NCBI GenBank assembly: GCA_963682025.1
Contig: OY821520.1
Location: forward strand, 239,697,914-239,761,913
Length of the DNA: 64,000 nucleotides
Direction of reading: 5' to 3'
DNA from: Cordilura impudica
Taxonomy: Eukaryota; Arthropoda; Insecta; Diptera; Scathophagidae
The position numbers were made by a program, and so were the translations under genes. The notes below the pieces were generated by a model. The model was not told the DNA's origin and made no database searches. It saw only the letters and a program-made list of their open reading frames with translations. Numbering within the stretch: the stretch's first letter is position 1; each line of letters begins with the position of its first letter. This document shows, piece after piece, positions 47,918 to 59,865 of this stretch.

Positions 47918-48345
47918 GAAAAATGAAAAATTAAAATTGAAAAATGGAAAACGGAAAACGAAAAATTAAAAATGGAAAACTAAAAATGAAAATGAAAATT
48001 GAAAAAAGGAATATGTAAAATGAAAGATGAAAAATTGAAAATGAAAAATGGAAAATGGAAAGTGAAAAATGGAAAATTTTAAATTAAAAATGGCAATGGA
48101 AAATGAAAAATTAATAAATTAAAAATGAAAAATTAAAAATCGAAAGTGGAATATGGAAAATGAAAAATGGAAAATGGAAAATGAAAAATCGAAAATGAAA
48201 AATTAAAAATGGAAAATTGAAAATGAAAAATGAAAAATGGAAAATGAGAAATCGAAAATGGAAAATGAAAAATGAAAAGTGGAAAATGAAAAATAGAAAA
48301 TGATAAATTAAAAATGAAAATTGAAAATGAAAAAGGTGGAGGTGT
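46414..48345 (+). mobile_element. Helentron/DINE-like repeat, family A, diverged, hairpin lost
   Basis: Starts TTATACCCTCCACACCTCAG and carries GTCCGTCTGTCCGTCTGTCT. The body is shorter and diverged from the other copies. A purine-rich array of about 1.4 kb (46915-48335) follows, and the copy ends AAGGTGGAGGTG, recalling the CAGGTGGAGGGTATC before the hairpin in other copies. The hairpin itself is missing. Confidence 0.72.
46915..48335. repeat. irregular AAATGGAAAATGAAA array
   Basis: Purine-rich words with longer-range duplications: a stretch of roughly 250-350 bp containing AAAACCAAAGATGAAAAATG appears at about 46984, 47462 and 47635, so the array also grew by segment duplication. Minus-strand ORFs here are false. 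Confidence 0.9.
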
Positions 48346-48359
48346 TTCAACTAACTTTT

Positions 48360-49137
48360 CCCACAAACTTTTTGTAGACTTTTCTTTTTTTTTTTTTATT
48401 TCATGCTTACAAATATAAATTTCTTCATTCTTTGTTTTTAAAATTTTAAAAATTTAATTTCATTATATCAAAAATATTGAATATTAAAAAAGTTAACATT
48501 TAAAAGATGTTGCAAAATATGAGAACGGATGCACAGACAAAGTAAAATTGTAGGCCATTCATGTAGCTATAATGAATAAATTTTAATTTTATCAAAAGAT
48601 CTATAATCATCTAAGTTTTATTACCATTTTAAAATTAGATCACTTCAGGACAAAGATAATTTAAAAAGTAAATTATAAAATATTTTTCTAAACAAGAAAA
48701 CGGAAGGACGGACATAATGTATTTAAACTATCATTAAATTATCTACAAAAAAAAACTTAAACTAAATATCTAAAAATATTCTAAGACGCTTCCAAAAAAA
48801 CTCTAAACAATGATAGTTCCGAAGAGAAAATAATTTATAGAATTAAAAAAATAAAATTAACTACATTTTATAGAAAAAAGAGAAATCAATGTCTGATTGG
48901 AAGGACGGACAAAAATTAGATCTTGTATAAAAGTGTTATTGTATATACTTATATATAAAAAAAAATAATTTAGTTTTGCTCGAAATTTTTTCATTATTTT
49001 AACCATAAAATATTGAAAAAAAATTCTGTCTAAGAAATTTCTGCAAAATATGAGACGGTAAAATTGTAGGCTGAAAATGTGGCTATAATAATAATAATAA
49101 TAAAATGTTATCTCTATCAAATGAACTATAATCTTAT
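48360..49137. repeat. long-period intronic repeat, units 2 and 3 (start)
   Basis: Landmarks in order: GCAAAATATGAGAACGG, AAATTGTAGGCC, ACTTCAGGACAAAGATAAT, CGGAAGGACGGACATAATGT, ATGATAGTTCCGAAGAG and TTGGAAGGACGGACAAAAAT. A second round starts near 48960 (GCAAAATATGAGACGG, AAATTGTAGGCTG) and is cut by the MITE at 49138. Confidence 0.7.
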
Positions 49138-49673
49138 ATTAGCGGTATTCACTCTTGGTGTTAAATTTACAACCCTGTTATATTTACAACGATTTTATAT
49201 TACAAAGCGTGAACGTCTTTTCCGTGTGTATTGTATTGTGTATTGTAAATTAATGAATCAGCTGATTTTTGTTTTGTTTTCCATCAATTTGAAAACTAAA
49301 AAATTTCAAAAAGCATTTGAAGATTAGAAAAATGCCGAAAATGCTAAATTTACCTATCTGTCCATCTTTATTATTAATTTATTTATTATTTTGATCCATT
49401 TTTTTATTATTTATTTTGATAGTGACCACAAAATGAACAATAAAATTAAACAATTGTTTTGACAGCTCAACGATCAGCTGTTTTAGTCTTGTAAATGTTT
49501 AGTCTTGTTAATGTACTATACCTTTTACCTTGTACTTTAACCACAGCGTAGTAAATTTTCATTTCATACATTTTGTTGTTGCGGTGTTGTAAATAATAGT
49601 ACTTTTACTATATCTACAACATTTACAAGGGTTACAAGGGTACTTTACTACCAAGAGTGAAAACCCTTATTGT
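49138..49673. mobile_element. MITE with GGTATTCACTCTTGGT-type inverted ends
   Basis: Left GCGGTATTCACTCTTGGTGT and right ACCAAGAGTGAAAACCC form imperfect inverted repeats, extended by TTACAACCCTG / GGGTTACAAGGGTAC. About 535 bp. It interrupts the long-period repeat. Superfamily not certain. Confidence 0.68.
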
Positions 49674-49874
49674 TACAATTTTAAGAATCAGATCATTTCA
49701 GAACAAAGATTACTTTTTTAAATAAATTATTACATATTTTTACAAAACATGAGAACGGAAGGACGTACATAAAACTTTTTTTAAATATCCTACATACAAA
49801 ACATAAATCAAAAATGAAAAAACGTTCTAAAAAGCCTCAAAAAAAATATAAAAAATATAAATATAATAAAGGTG
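49674..49874. repeat. long-period intronic repeat, unit 3 (continued)
   Basis: Resumes after the MITE with AGATCATTTCAGAACAAAGA and GAGAACGGAAGGACGTACAT. Confidence 0.65.
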
Positions 49875-51810
49875 GAAACACAACTGAGACGAATGACGAA
49901 TTTCGCACAGCTCGACGAATTTGTCGGCAACAATTCGTTGCGTAAATTCGTCGATGAAATACAATTACGACGAATTCACATAACAGCTGTAACGTCATTT
50001 GAAATTGTTTTTAATTTATAATATGTACATTAGGGTTATGACTAATTTTTTACAAAATTTTTACTTATCACCACGTGATAGGCAATACTAAACTAATAAT
50101 AAAAATCGTGTTTGCAGGTCATTTTGCTGGAAAAACCTTCCGCATCAAATGCAATTTCAAGAAACTCACAGAATTTTTTTTTTTTATTTTTATATTTTTT
50201 ATTAATTTAATATACACATAGTAAAAAAATTATTTAAATAATGTAGGTTTTGATACGAGGTATGATTATTTATTTATTGGAATATTGTATGATATAAATT
50301 TAAGATTTAAAGTGCGACTATTTTTGCAGAAAGGAAAATCTCCTGAACAACTTTTATAGCAGGTTCTGCGCAAATTTTACTACGCTGCTGATTTATTATT
50401 AACGACTTCTGCATAACCCCATGCCTTATAAAACACTCATTACCTTTTTTAAATTTAATAATTCAAAATTGTCTTCGCGGAAACAATAGTCTGAAAACCA
50501 CACGTCGTACCATGCACCACATATAAATTGACATATTTTATATAGTTGTGCTCGGTATTTTCGAATTAGGATAAATGCTAATATTGCCAGAATTGTTCTA
50601 GAATTCCACTGAACATTGCTTATTGGTGGTATAGTTTTGAAAGTTATCAAGGGAAAGGGTTAAGAAGTCAATATATACATCGAAATGAAGCTAGTGGATC
50701 TAGATTTTTTTTATTCAGTTGTTGTAGATATCACATTGCAGAGATCGTTTTATGAGATAATGACAAGTGTTGGATTTTAAATTTAAAAATATCAAATAAA
50801 AGGCACTCATGTGAGCTTCAAATTGATATTGTAAATATTACTCAATTCCGATACTAAAAAGTTATATACAAGTCAATGTCCAAACTTTGGAGGTCCATAA
50901 CTCGGAAAATATCTCGACCGTCGAAAAAAAAATATTTTGCTAGAATCGCAACAAAATGTGTTATAAGTGGTGAAAATTTTAAACCATTCGGGGCATCGCA
51001 CCTAAAATACACAAAGGTCTTTAAAACGTAGAAGAAATATTTTAAATCAAATCAAAAAATATAGACCAAATTTTAATGCGTTTGGTGCGGAAACTTTTTT
51101 GAGAGAAGCGAAGAAGTAAGTTTACGTTTCTTAATATTTTTTTAATAGCCTTTTTGGCTAGGGCATGTAAAATTTGATATTTGCAAAAAAAAAAAAATAA
51201 AGAAGTCATAACCCTAATGTACATAAATAAATATTGGAAAAATATGAATAAAAGAATTTTTGACCTGGTACGAGTTATTCCAATTGAAAACATCATGTTC
51301 ACGATGGTAAAACCCTCAATTTTTGTACGGCAGCGTTTAATTTTTTAATTCTCAAAAAATTACATAAATTTTTATTAATAAATTAATTTTATGTCATTTT
51401 TGTTTACATGTTGTAGCTGATAGTGTGACCATATTTAAAAAAAAAGAAGCACTAAACGAAAAATATTAAATATTAACAAAAAGCTATGTAAAATAAAATT
51501 ATATAATTAAAAATATGTTTTATTTATCTTATAAGTTATAAATAAAATGTAAAACAATTCTTAAAGACAAAAATGACTTTATTTACTAAAATATTTGAAA
51601 AACTACAATAAAATACGGTCACTCTACACCAATTTATTCGTCGTTCGTCGGCGTTAGAAATAGAAATAAACCCATCGCAGAGTTCGTTACGCACTACGTA
51701 TTTCGTTCGACGCACTGATTGTGTGCATTTTCATATACACAAATGTGTTTTATTTCTGACGACGAATATTCGGAACGAAAAATTCGTCGTTCGTCCCAGT
51801 TGTGTTTTCA
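49875..51810. mobile_element. TIR DNA transposon (GAAAACACAACTG ends), containing another transposon
   Basis: Left GGAAACACAACTGAGACGAA and right, reversed, GAAAACACAACTGGGACGAA, continuing GACGAATTT. Inverted similarity covers about 30 bp. CGACGAAT and TTCGTCG words recur through both flanks. With the inner element removed the host element is only about 730 bp and has no transposase, so it is non-autonomous. Confidence 0.82.
50022..51225. mobile_element. nested TIR element (TATGTACATTAGGGTTATGA ends)
   Basis: 50022-50043 and 51204-51225 are perfect inverted repeats of 22 bp. The 1.2-kb interior is AT-rich with no convincing transposase. It splits the 49875-51810 element. Confidence 0.85.
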
Positions 51811-52490
51811 ACTTAAAATTTATAAATTTTTTTTAAATTTTAACTTAATATTTTATATAAAAAAAAAATAATACAGAAACAAAACTGTGAACGAAAGGAC
51901 GGACAACAATTTGTTGTATCCATATATAAAAAAAAAATTTTCAATTCATGGAAGTGAACTTTTTCTAGTTCTTTTTTTTTTGAGAGTATGTTCTGACTGA
52001 AAGCATTCTTACAAATATAAAATTTCCAACTAATATGAGTTAGAAATTAATCATATTCAAACATATTTGTTTTAAAGTTATTTTATATTTTAGTTTTTTA
52101 TATTGGAAAAAAGCTTGAATAGTATGACTCTTGGCTTGGATTCTGATTAGGTTGGTTTCCGTAAAGGTATATGAATTTAACTTTTTACTACACAAACTAT
52201 ATACTGTTTTTTGTTACTGATGAGGATTGGTGACTCTACAGCTGTATAGCCGGCTCTGAACAATATAGATCAATTTTTGAAACCAATGTGCTAAGGTTTT
52301 GGCTCTATTTAAATTAAAATGCATTTGATGTTGTGTTTGATTAATTTTCTAACTCAATCATTTACATTTCATATTTAAAAAAAATTAAGAGAAATAAATG
52401 TGTGAACGTAAGGAAGGACAAAAAAGTATATCTTATTTATATAAAAAAAGTGTTATTGTAAAAAAAAAAAATGACAATAAAAATAACTTT
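51811..52490. repeat. long-period intronic repeat, further diverged units
   Basis: Landmarks GTGAACGAAAGGACGGACAA near 51890 and GTGAACGTAAGGAAGGACAA near 52405, each followed by a stretch like TTGTATCCATATATAAAA. No gene. Confidence 0.6.
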
Positions 52491-53272
52491 TTTATACCCT
52501 ATACCACTATGTGGTTTGGGTATTATGACTTTGTGCTGCTGTTTGTAACACCCAAAAATATTTGACCTAGACCCATCTTTAATTATACCGATCGAATCAG
52601 AATCACTTTCTGAGTTGATTTAACAATGTCCGTCCGTCCGTCCGTCCGTCTGTGTGTCCATGTAAAGCTTGTAATCAAAGTGCAGGTCGCAAATATGAAT
52701 ATATTTTGATGAAATTTGGTATATAAGCTTTTATCGGCCATGGGATGAACGCTATTGAAATTGGTGAGAATCGGTCCATGTTCAGACCTAGCCCCCATAC
52801 AAATTACCCATATGAAATCGACATAAATTGCCATAAGATCCAAATTGTCATATAGATCTTACTCAAATTGGGTTTGTATGCGTTCATTACATCCACTAAT
52901 GAGTAGTCCAAAAATGATCCCTTTGACCCCATATAGAGCTGCTTCCCGATCTTCAGTTAAATCTATTAAAAATCAAAAATATTGCACTGATTCTTCTCAA
53001 ATTTTGTTTGTATATATTTTTGCAAAATACAAGAGACTTTACCAAACATGATCAGGATCGGTCCATTTTTGGACCTAGCCCCTTTATAGATATAGCATCC
53101 GATATGAACTTTTTTATATCTGCAGCCAAAAAAATTAATAAAAATCCCACTCAAATTTGGTTTTTACTTATTTTCTATGTCCAGTTAGTTAGGTCTAAGA
53201 GATAGGGTTTCTAAACGCATGGTATAGGGTATCGTATAGTCGGTCTAGACCGACTATAATTTTCTTACTTGT
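52491..53272 (+). mobile_element. Helentron/DINE-like repeat, family B, near-complete
   Basis: Left end TTTATACCCTATACCACTAT, GTCC run at 52628-52650, right end palindrome AGTCGGTCTAGACCGACT (53238-53255) then TTTTCTTACTTGTT. Confidence 0.87.
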
Positions 53273-55380
53273 TTTTTTTACTTTTGGGAGTAAATTTGAC
53301 CGCAAGCAATTTAAATTTCATGCTTTTTTTATTTTTTAAATTTTAAAATTTTTTTGTGATTTTTACATGCTCACTTTTGTTGTATTATTAGAACTTCCCC
53401 AAATAAAAAAAAAAAAATAAATGAATACAAGAAGACCAACCGGATGTACACCATTAACACGCTGTTGAATACTTTCATTTCCATATGATGATAATGACGA
53501 TACCGTTTGTAAGTGAATGATGCTAATGATGCTGCTGGTTGTTGGTGGAATCTTTTGTTTGTTTTTTCTTCTTCTTTTTTCTATTATACGGAGACTGTGG
53601 CGCTAAGCATTTATTTCGTCGTTGTTTGGTGACTGTGTGTAGAATTGTCAGACATGAGCTTCATATCGTCATGTTTCTCTAATTTCAATAATAATGACGC
53701 TAACATTGAGGAACTAAAAGGTGTGTGAGTAAAGGTTTGAGAGTGTGAGTGAGCGTAAACAGATGTGGAATGAGTGACTATAAGTTAGCCTAGTTAATCA
53801 ATACCTGCAATGTTATACCAATTGTTTACTGGGAATTTTGAGTCCATAGTTTTTGCAGCTTTTCACCTTAATATTTCTTCGAAAATTCTGTGTAAATAAA
53901 TTTTGCTTGTTATTAATGACAAACACCCTAAACATGCTTGTTTTGCCATAATAACTTTAACGGTTTATTTATTTTCTGTCTATCTCGTTATTCCTTTGTG
54001 CCCCCAAAAAATTAACTGTGCGATTTTTATTTACCTTCCACATTCTATTTAGTTATTCTCTCACTCTCTTGTGTTGTACAAAAAGCTTTGTGGCATTAAT
54101 GACAGTTACGCTGACGTCGTCGTTAACTGCATTTGGCATACACCCATTTTTAAGCGTTCATCAATTTTTTTCCCCTGTATGTTTGAAGGATGTATAAACA
54201 GAATCTGCTAAGCAGACTTTTAGGCGCAACTCCATAAAACTCTTATACTAATTCAACTCACACTTGTTATCTCTTTTTTCTGTAGGTTTTTTGTTTGTTT
54301 ATATTTTAATATATTTTTGTATGCAGTGTTTATAGATTGGAGATGATACAAAAATATTTTCTTTTTTGGGTACTAACTTTTTGTTACTCAAAATTTACAT
54401 TTTTCTTTTTCAATGTATAAAATTGAATTTTTTTTATCTCTATTAAATAAAGTTTTATAGTTCTATATTGTTATTCGTCATGGGAGCTTACTGTGCTTTT
54501 CATTTTAAGACAGCAGTATTCTAGAGAGTATATATCTCCTGATCATTGCTTTTGACTAAATGGAAAAATTTCTATCGAAATTATTTATATTTTTTACCAA
54601 ACTAATTAATTGATTAATTAGTGAACCGGAGTCTGGTTGGTATGGACACAAGCCATCTTCCATCTACTGAGAGACTGCCCTCTACTTTGTCATAGATGTA
54701 CTCATGTCTTCGATCTATCGGAATTGCGTCCGATTTATATGACGGTGCAGTTACCATTTGTGGGAGTTTCCAATTTCTATTTGTTGTCAGAGCGGCCAAA
54801 AAATATTATACATTAAGTTTTCTTAGCTGAAAAAGAAATTTCTGTTAAGACAAGCGCTTCTCTTTAACCCATTGAATTGAACTGAATTCGGTGTAAAATT
54901 TCAATATATATTTTTTTTTGCGGATTGATGCTTATCGACTCCATATATGTATGTGTTCTTTAGCAAAATTTTTACGAGCCGGAAAATTTTGCTCTGATAT
55001 CAGAGGTTTCTTCACAGTACGATAAAAACCAAGACCATTTTTGGACATTTTTTAAACTTTCTTGCTATTAAATAATAATGTATTTTGCTCGTATTACGGG
55101 GCCTACCGCCTTAATGTTGCGTCTTCACCGTAACTCTTTCACGATATTTCTTGATAATTTTTGAAATTATGGATTTATTCATAGAATATATCTCACATAT
55201 TTTCTCTTGCTTAAGACCAGCAGTAAAATCATCTATTATTCTGGTTTTAAACGCTTCACAAAACTTTATTCTTGTCATTATTTGTTTATTTAAAAAAACA
55301 GTTGAAGAAAATACCAGAATCTATAAATATTTAAATAACAGTTAAGATTTTATACATTTTCTTTCATACCATTTTCTATT
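53273..55380. other. intron 3, apparently unique sequence
   Basis: About 2 kb without recognisable transposons, containing varied, less monotonous sequence (GATGATAATGACGATACC near 53490, TGAGTGTGAGTG near 53740). It might hold regulatory elements; I see no specific site. A minus ORF at 54614-54799 is not recognised. Confidence 0.45.
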
Positions 55381-56464
55381 TTTATACCGTCCACACGTCA
55401 GTGGCAGAGGGTATATATAGGTTTGTCATTCCGTTTGTAACGCATCGAAAAACTAATTTCCGACCCCATAAAGTATATATATTCTTGATCCTAATCACAG
55501 CTCGAGTCGATATAGCAATGTCCGTCTGTCCGTCTGTCTGTTGAAATCACGCTTATCCACAAAAAAAGCCATCTAACTGGATTAGGCTACAATAATGTCA
55601 TTTGCCATAATTCCCAGCAGGTTGGTATTGAAAATTGGCTAAATCGGGCATCATCGTGATTAGATACGAGCAAAAATATGTAGATACCTCTAAAAAAAAA
55701 ACATAAAACCCAGTATGTTTGTTGTAACAGTTTAGTGGTTGAACATTATAATAGTACAACAACATAAAAAAATGCCACAAAAAATTATGCATATACATAT
55801 ATTAACAATACCAATAACACAATAACATAGCTCATGTTAGTAGTACTGCCACATATTTTTTTTATCGTTATCACGTTATAATAAAAAAAAATCGCCAATA
55901 TGAAAGAAAAAATGAAAAATGTAAAATGAAAAATGGAAAATGAAAATGGAAAATGGAGAATGGAAAATGGAAAATGAAAAACAGAAAATGGAAAATGTAA
56001 AATGTAAATTGTAAAATGTAAAATGCAAAATGTAAAATGTAAAATGTAAAATGTAAAATGTATAATGTATAATGTAAAATGTAAAATATAAAATGTAAAA
56101 TGTAAATTGTAAAATGTAAAATGTAAAATGTGAAATGTAAAATGTAAAATGTAAAATGTAGAATGTAAAATGAAAAATGGAAAATGGAAAAAGAAAATTA
56201 AAAAATAAAAAATTAAAAATGGAAAATGAAAAATGGAAAATAGAAAATGAAAAATGGAGAATGGAAAATGAAAAATGAAAAACGGAAAATGGAAAATGAA
56301 AAATGGAAAATGGAAAATAGAAAATGAAAAATGGAGAATGGAAAATGAAAATTGAAAAATGAAAAATGGAAAATGAAAATTGAAAAATGGAAAATGAAAA
56401 TTGAAAAATGAAAAATGGAAAATGGTGGAAAATGGAAAACGAGAACTGAAATATGAAAAATGGA

Positions 56465-56495
<31 letters not shown>

Positions 56496-56652
56496 TGCAA
56501 AATGAAAAATGGAAAAAGAAAATTGAAAAATGAAAAATGGAAAATGCAAAACGGAAAATGGAGAATGAAATTGAAAAATGAAAATTGAAAAAAGAAAAAT
56601 GACAAATATAAAATGGAAATTGAAAATTGAAAAATTAAAAGTGAAAAATTGA

Positions 56653-56683
<31 letters not shown>

Positions 56684-57546
56684 TGAAAATTGAAAAATGA
56701 AAAATGGAAAATGAAAATTGAAAAATTAAAAATGGAAAATGGAAAATGAAAAATGGAAAATGAAATATGAAAAATGTAAATTGTAAAATGAAAATTGAAA
56801 AATGGAAAATAAAATTAAAACATGGAAAATGGAAAATGAGAATTGAAAAATGGAAAATGGAAAATTGAAAAATGAAGAATGGAAAATGGAAAATGAAAAA
56901 TGGAAAAGGGAAAATGAAAAACGAAAAATGAAAATTGAAAAACGGAAAATGAAAAATGAAAAATGGAAAATGAAAAATAAAAAATGGAAACTGAAAAATG
57001 AAAAATGAAAATTGAAAAATGGAAAATGAAAATTGAAAAATTAAAAATGGAAATTGGAAAATGAAAAATGGAACATGAAAATTGAAAAATGGAAAATGCA
57101 AATTGAAAAATGGAAAATGAAAAATTGAAAATGAAAATTGAAAAATTAAAAATTGAAAATTGAAAATGAAAAATGGAAAATGAAAATTGAAAAATGGAAA
57201 ATGCAAAAAGGAAAATTGAAAATGAAAATTGAAAAATGGAAAATGAAAATTGAATATTGAAAATTGAAAAATTTAAAATGGAAATTGGAAAATGAAAATT
57301 GAAAAATGAATAACGAATAATGAAAAATGGAAAATGGAAATACAAAAATTAAAAATTAAATATTAAAAATTAAAAATTAATAATTAATAATTAAAAATTA
57401 AAAATTTAAAATTAATAATTAAAAATTAAAAATTAAAAATTAAAAATCAAAAAGTCAAAAATTAAAAATTAAAAATTAAAAATTTAAGACTCAGGTGGAG
57501 GGTATCAAAAAATTCGGCACAGCCGAATTTAACACTCTTACTTGTT
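55381..57546 (+). mobile_element. Helentron/DINE-like repeat, family A, complete with array
   Basis: Starts TTTATACCGTCCACACGTCA, body with GTCCGTCTGTCCGTCTGTCT to about 55915, purine array 55916-57345, AAAAATT array to 57480, then GACTCAGGTGGAGGGTATCA. It ends with hairpin AATTCGGC-ACA-GCCGAATT (57511-57529) and CTTACTTGTT at 57537-57546. The best complete reference copy of family A here. Confidence 0.87.
55916..57345. repeat. irregular AAATGTAAAATGG / AAATGGAAAATG array
   Basis: Includes a short (AAAATGT)n section at 55985-56170, the complement of the 7-bp word massively expanded at 23766-24372, but here only about 185 bp and impure. Long minus-strand ORFs are spurious. Confidence 0.9.
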
Positions 57547-57639
57547 ATTTTTAAAAGTGTCCATCACTAAAAAAATACTTTTTTTCGTTTATCTATTTTT
57601 TTAGTTGTATTTTCTTAAGCAAAGTTTTTATCTTTCGAT

Positions 57640-58138
57640 AGAGAACACACCAAAGAGTGAACCACACTCAGGGCATGCCCCCTACAGATCCAGTGCACTG
57701 TGTTGATCTCAAGAGAATAGGTTTTGGGTAGGAGGAAAGAAGGAGTAGTGTTTGTGGATATTTGACTTAAATTTTTTTAGATTGTAACTGCCAGGAAAGA
57801 CTTGTGCGGGGAGTTTATTCCACGGATTTTCTCTGTGATGCGCTGTGCGGTCAACTGTACAATAAACTACAAACGGATGTGATATACTAAGACGCGGGTA
57901 GAGCGAGCTGAAACTCTTGCGTCGTTTGATATTAATGCGTCTTTCCACACGCGATTGTACGCTTTGGAAATATCTGCAGCAACTTTACTTTCACAAAAAT
58001 TGTGAATAGATCGACTCCAGCGCTCAGAAAGTAGAGCTAACAGGTCTCCCGTAGAACGATTTCTACGGAAGTCATACGGTCGATCATTAAGAAGTGAGTT
58101 GGCCTCTAGGTAGTCACCTATTGCAGAGCAAATTGCAA
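57640..58138 (-). pseudogene. LINE ORF2 relic (RT and C-terminus) with short 3' UTR
   Basis: Reading leftwards from the SINE: SAIGDYLEANSLLNDRPYDF and RRNRSTGDLLALLSERW (RT motif 3), then AADISKAYNRVWKDAL (motif with the first catalytic Asp; frame damaged). After a large internal deletion comes the C-terminus: FVVYCTVDRTAHHRENPWNK, then YNLKKFKSNIHKHYSFFPPT and QNLFS, stop at 57709. The 3' UTR is only about 70 bp and matches the SINE tail. Catalytic YADD is missing. Confidence 0.78.
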
Positions 58139-58349
58139 GCGCCCCGGTAGGTGAGTAGGTAGCGTGCTCGCCTATCATGCGAGGGGTCGTGGGTTCGATT
58201 CCCACCAGAGGCTTTGGTCTGTCGCTGCAAAAAAAAAATATGAACACACAACTCCCTCTTTCCTTCTTAACCTATTTTCCTGAGATCAACACAATGCACT
58301 GCACTGTAGGGGCATCCCCTGAGTGTTGATTAATTAAAAAAAAAAAAAA
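58139..58349 (+). repeat. tRNA-derived SINE, tail type 1, full copy
   Basis: Head AGCGCCCCGGTAGGTGAGTA with B box GTTCGATTCC and T-arm GTGGG/CCCAC. A run, then GAACACACAACTCCCTCTTT, body CCTATTTTCCTGAGATCAAC, end CCCCTGAGTGTTGATTAATT and poly(A). It lies inside the LINE: RT sequence continues on its right side. Confidence 0.88.
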
Positions 58350-58400
58350 TGGACGGTAATTTTCAGGGTGATTAGCCTAACCCTTTTTAGAGATTGACAT
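58350..58400 (-). pseudogene. LINE RT fragment beyond the SINE
   Basis: The minus strand reads ANHPENYRP, the RT motif NYRP that normally precedes the SAIGDYLEA part found left of the SINE. Some 20 residues between them are missing. Confidence 0.6.
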
Positions 58401-59865
58401 TTTCACATTCATGGTTCGAACTAGTTAAGCATCCTCAAATCGTTTACAAAGATATTGAGCATATTATTTTACTTCTCATTAGACCTAAAACTTGTTTTAT
58501 AAATATTTTTATAAAATTACCATAATACCAGAAAAGTAGTACAACTTCTTAGCTTCAAGAGATGTTAAAGCTTCCCTTTATTTCATGATACTTTTAAGCT
58601 TCCCAATGCACCGAATAGTACTTTTGTAACAACTCTATTCTATCTGCTCTCTTTACCACAAACACACACTCTCTCTCTCTGGCTCGCTAACTGTTATTGA
58701 ATATTTTCATGTTGTGTTCTTCTTCCGTACAATCAGTGTGTGTTTGTGTTTTGCTATCATTTTGCTTGTACTTTTGATTTTGTCTACAGCATCACGTTCC
58801 ATTTTTCTTGCATTAAGTTACACTCTTTTCATTGTTGTGTATTTTTTGAATTATTGTTGTTGGTTTTTTCCGCTTTTCCTACTCCCCAAGTATGTGTATG
58901 TTATGTATCACTCAAAGTTGTGTATGAGTGTGTGTGTGTGTGTGTGTGTGTGTTCGTCTGTATGTTCACTTTTTTCCCCATTTTTTTGCTTATACATCTT
59001 TCTTCTTTGCTGTGTACAGCAGAATTCTAAATGTTCTACGGGTTAGCAACAACTTTTTTTTGCAATTTTTGATTTTTCATTGCATACTTTTATGGGTGAG
59101 ATACACATACAAGCAAGCACACCGCTTAAACAAACAAAGATGAGTATGGGGAGGTCAGGCCGGCTGGTTAGAATATTGTTGGCTAACTGAATGGATGGAT
59201 GGCTGGCTGGTTGCTTTCAAAGTTTGTAGTGTAAGTGGTTGGCTGTCTGTGGGGGGTGTGTACGTGTGTATGTTTGTGTATTTTTGGTTCGTTTAGGTTC
59301 GTTTCATTTGTGTTTGGGTGTCTATTGTCTGTTCTATCTGTTTGACTGCTAGTTTTAAATGTTTATCATGTTCCAGAGCTCTGTAGTATGATTGCAATTG
59401 TTGGTTTCGTTTGAATCTTTTTTCTTAAATTTTTTATTATTATTTTTTTTTTATTCTTTATATTTTCTTTTAGCCCTCAGACACATGCGCTTTTCGTTAT
59501 GTTTACATTTCAATATGCCGTCTTTTTTGTTTTTGAGTAGCAAAAAATGTTGCACTAAGAAGCCTTCAGTTTTGTTTTTCTACCATTTGTAGATTTTTAG
59601 TTTTAAATGGATTTTTTCTTCTTTGTTTTACTAGAGAATTTCATTTTGAAGTCGAGATGGATCTCTGGTTGGTTATTATTGATTATGGTATTAGTTTTGT
59701 TGTTTTTTTTTTTTTTTTTCTTGAATTGAAGCTATTTTTTATTTAAAAAAGGTTTTGTTGTTCGTTTTTGTTTTTCTTTTGGACTTGAGTTAAAGCTAAT
59801 TTTTTGTTGTTGTTTTAAGATTTAGTTTTTAACGTTCTAAAAAAATGAAAAAGGAAAACAATATT
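58401..59865. other. intron 3, apparently unique, T/G-rich; (TG)n tract
   Basis: Varied T- and G-rich sequence without recognised transposons, with a TG run at about 58927-58952 and GGCTGGCTGG-type repeats near 59190. Small plus ORFs are low-complexity and not convincing. Confidence 0.5.

Noticed and set aside
46909..48366. Minus-strand ORFs rich in FHFPFFIF
   Set aside because: Same cause: purine-rich arrays of Helentron family A. The same applies to ORFs at 34297-34884 and 55785-57345.
54614..54799. 61-codon minus ORF
   Set aside because: No domain or repeat match recognised; the opposite strand is similarly open; kept only as a note in the intron entry.
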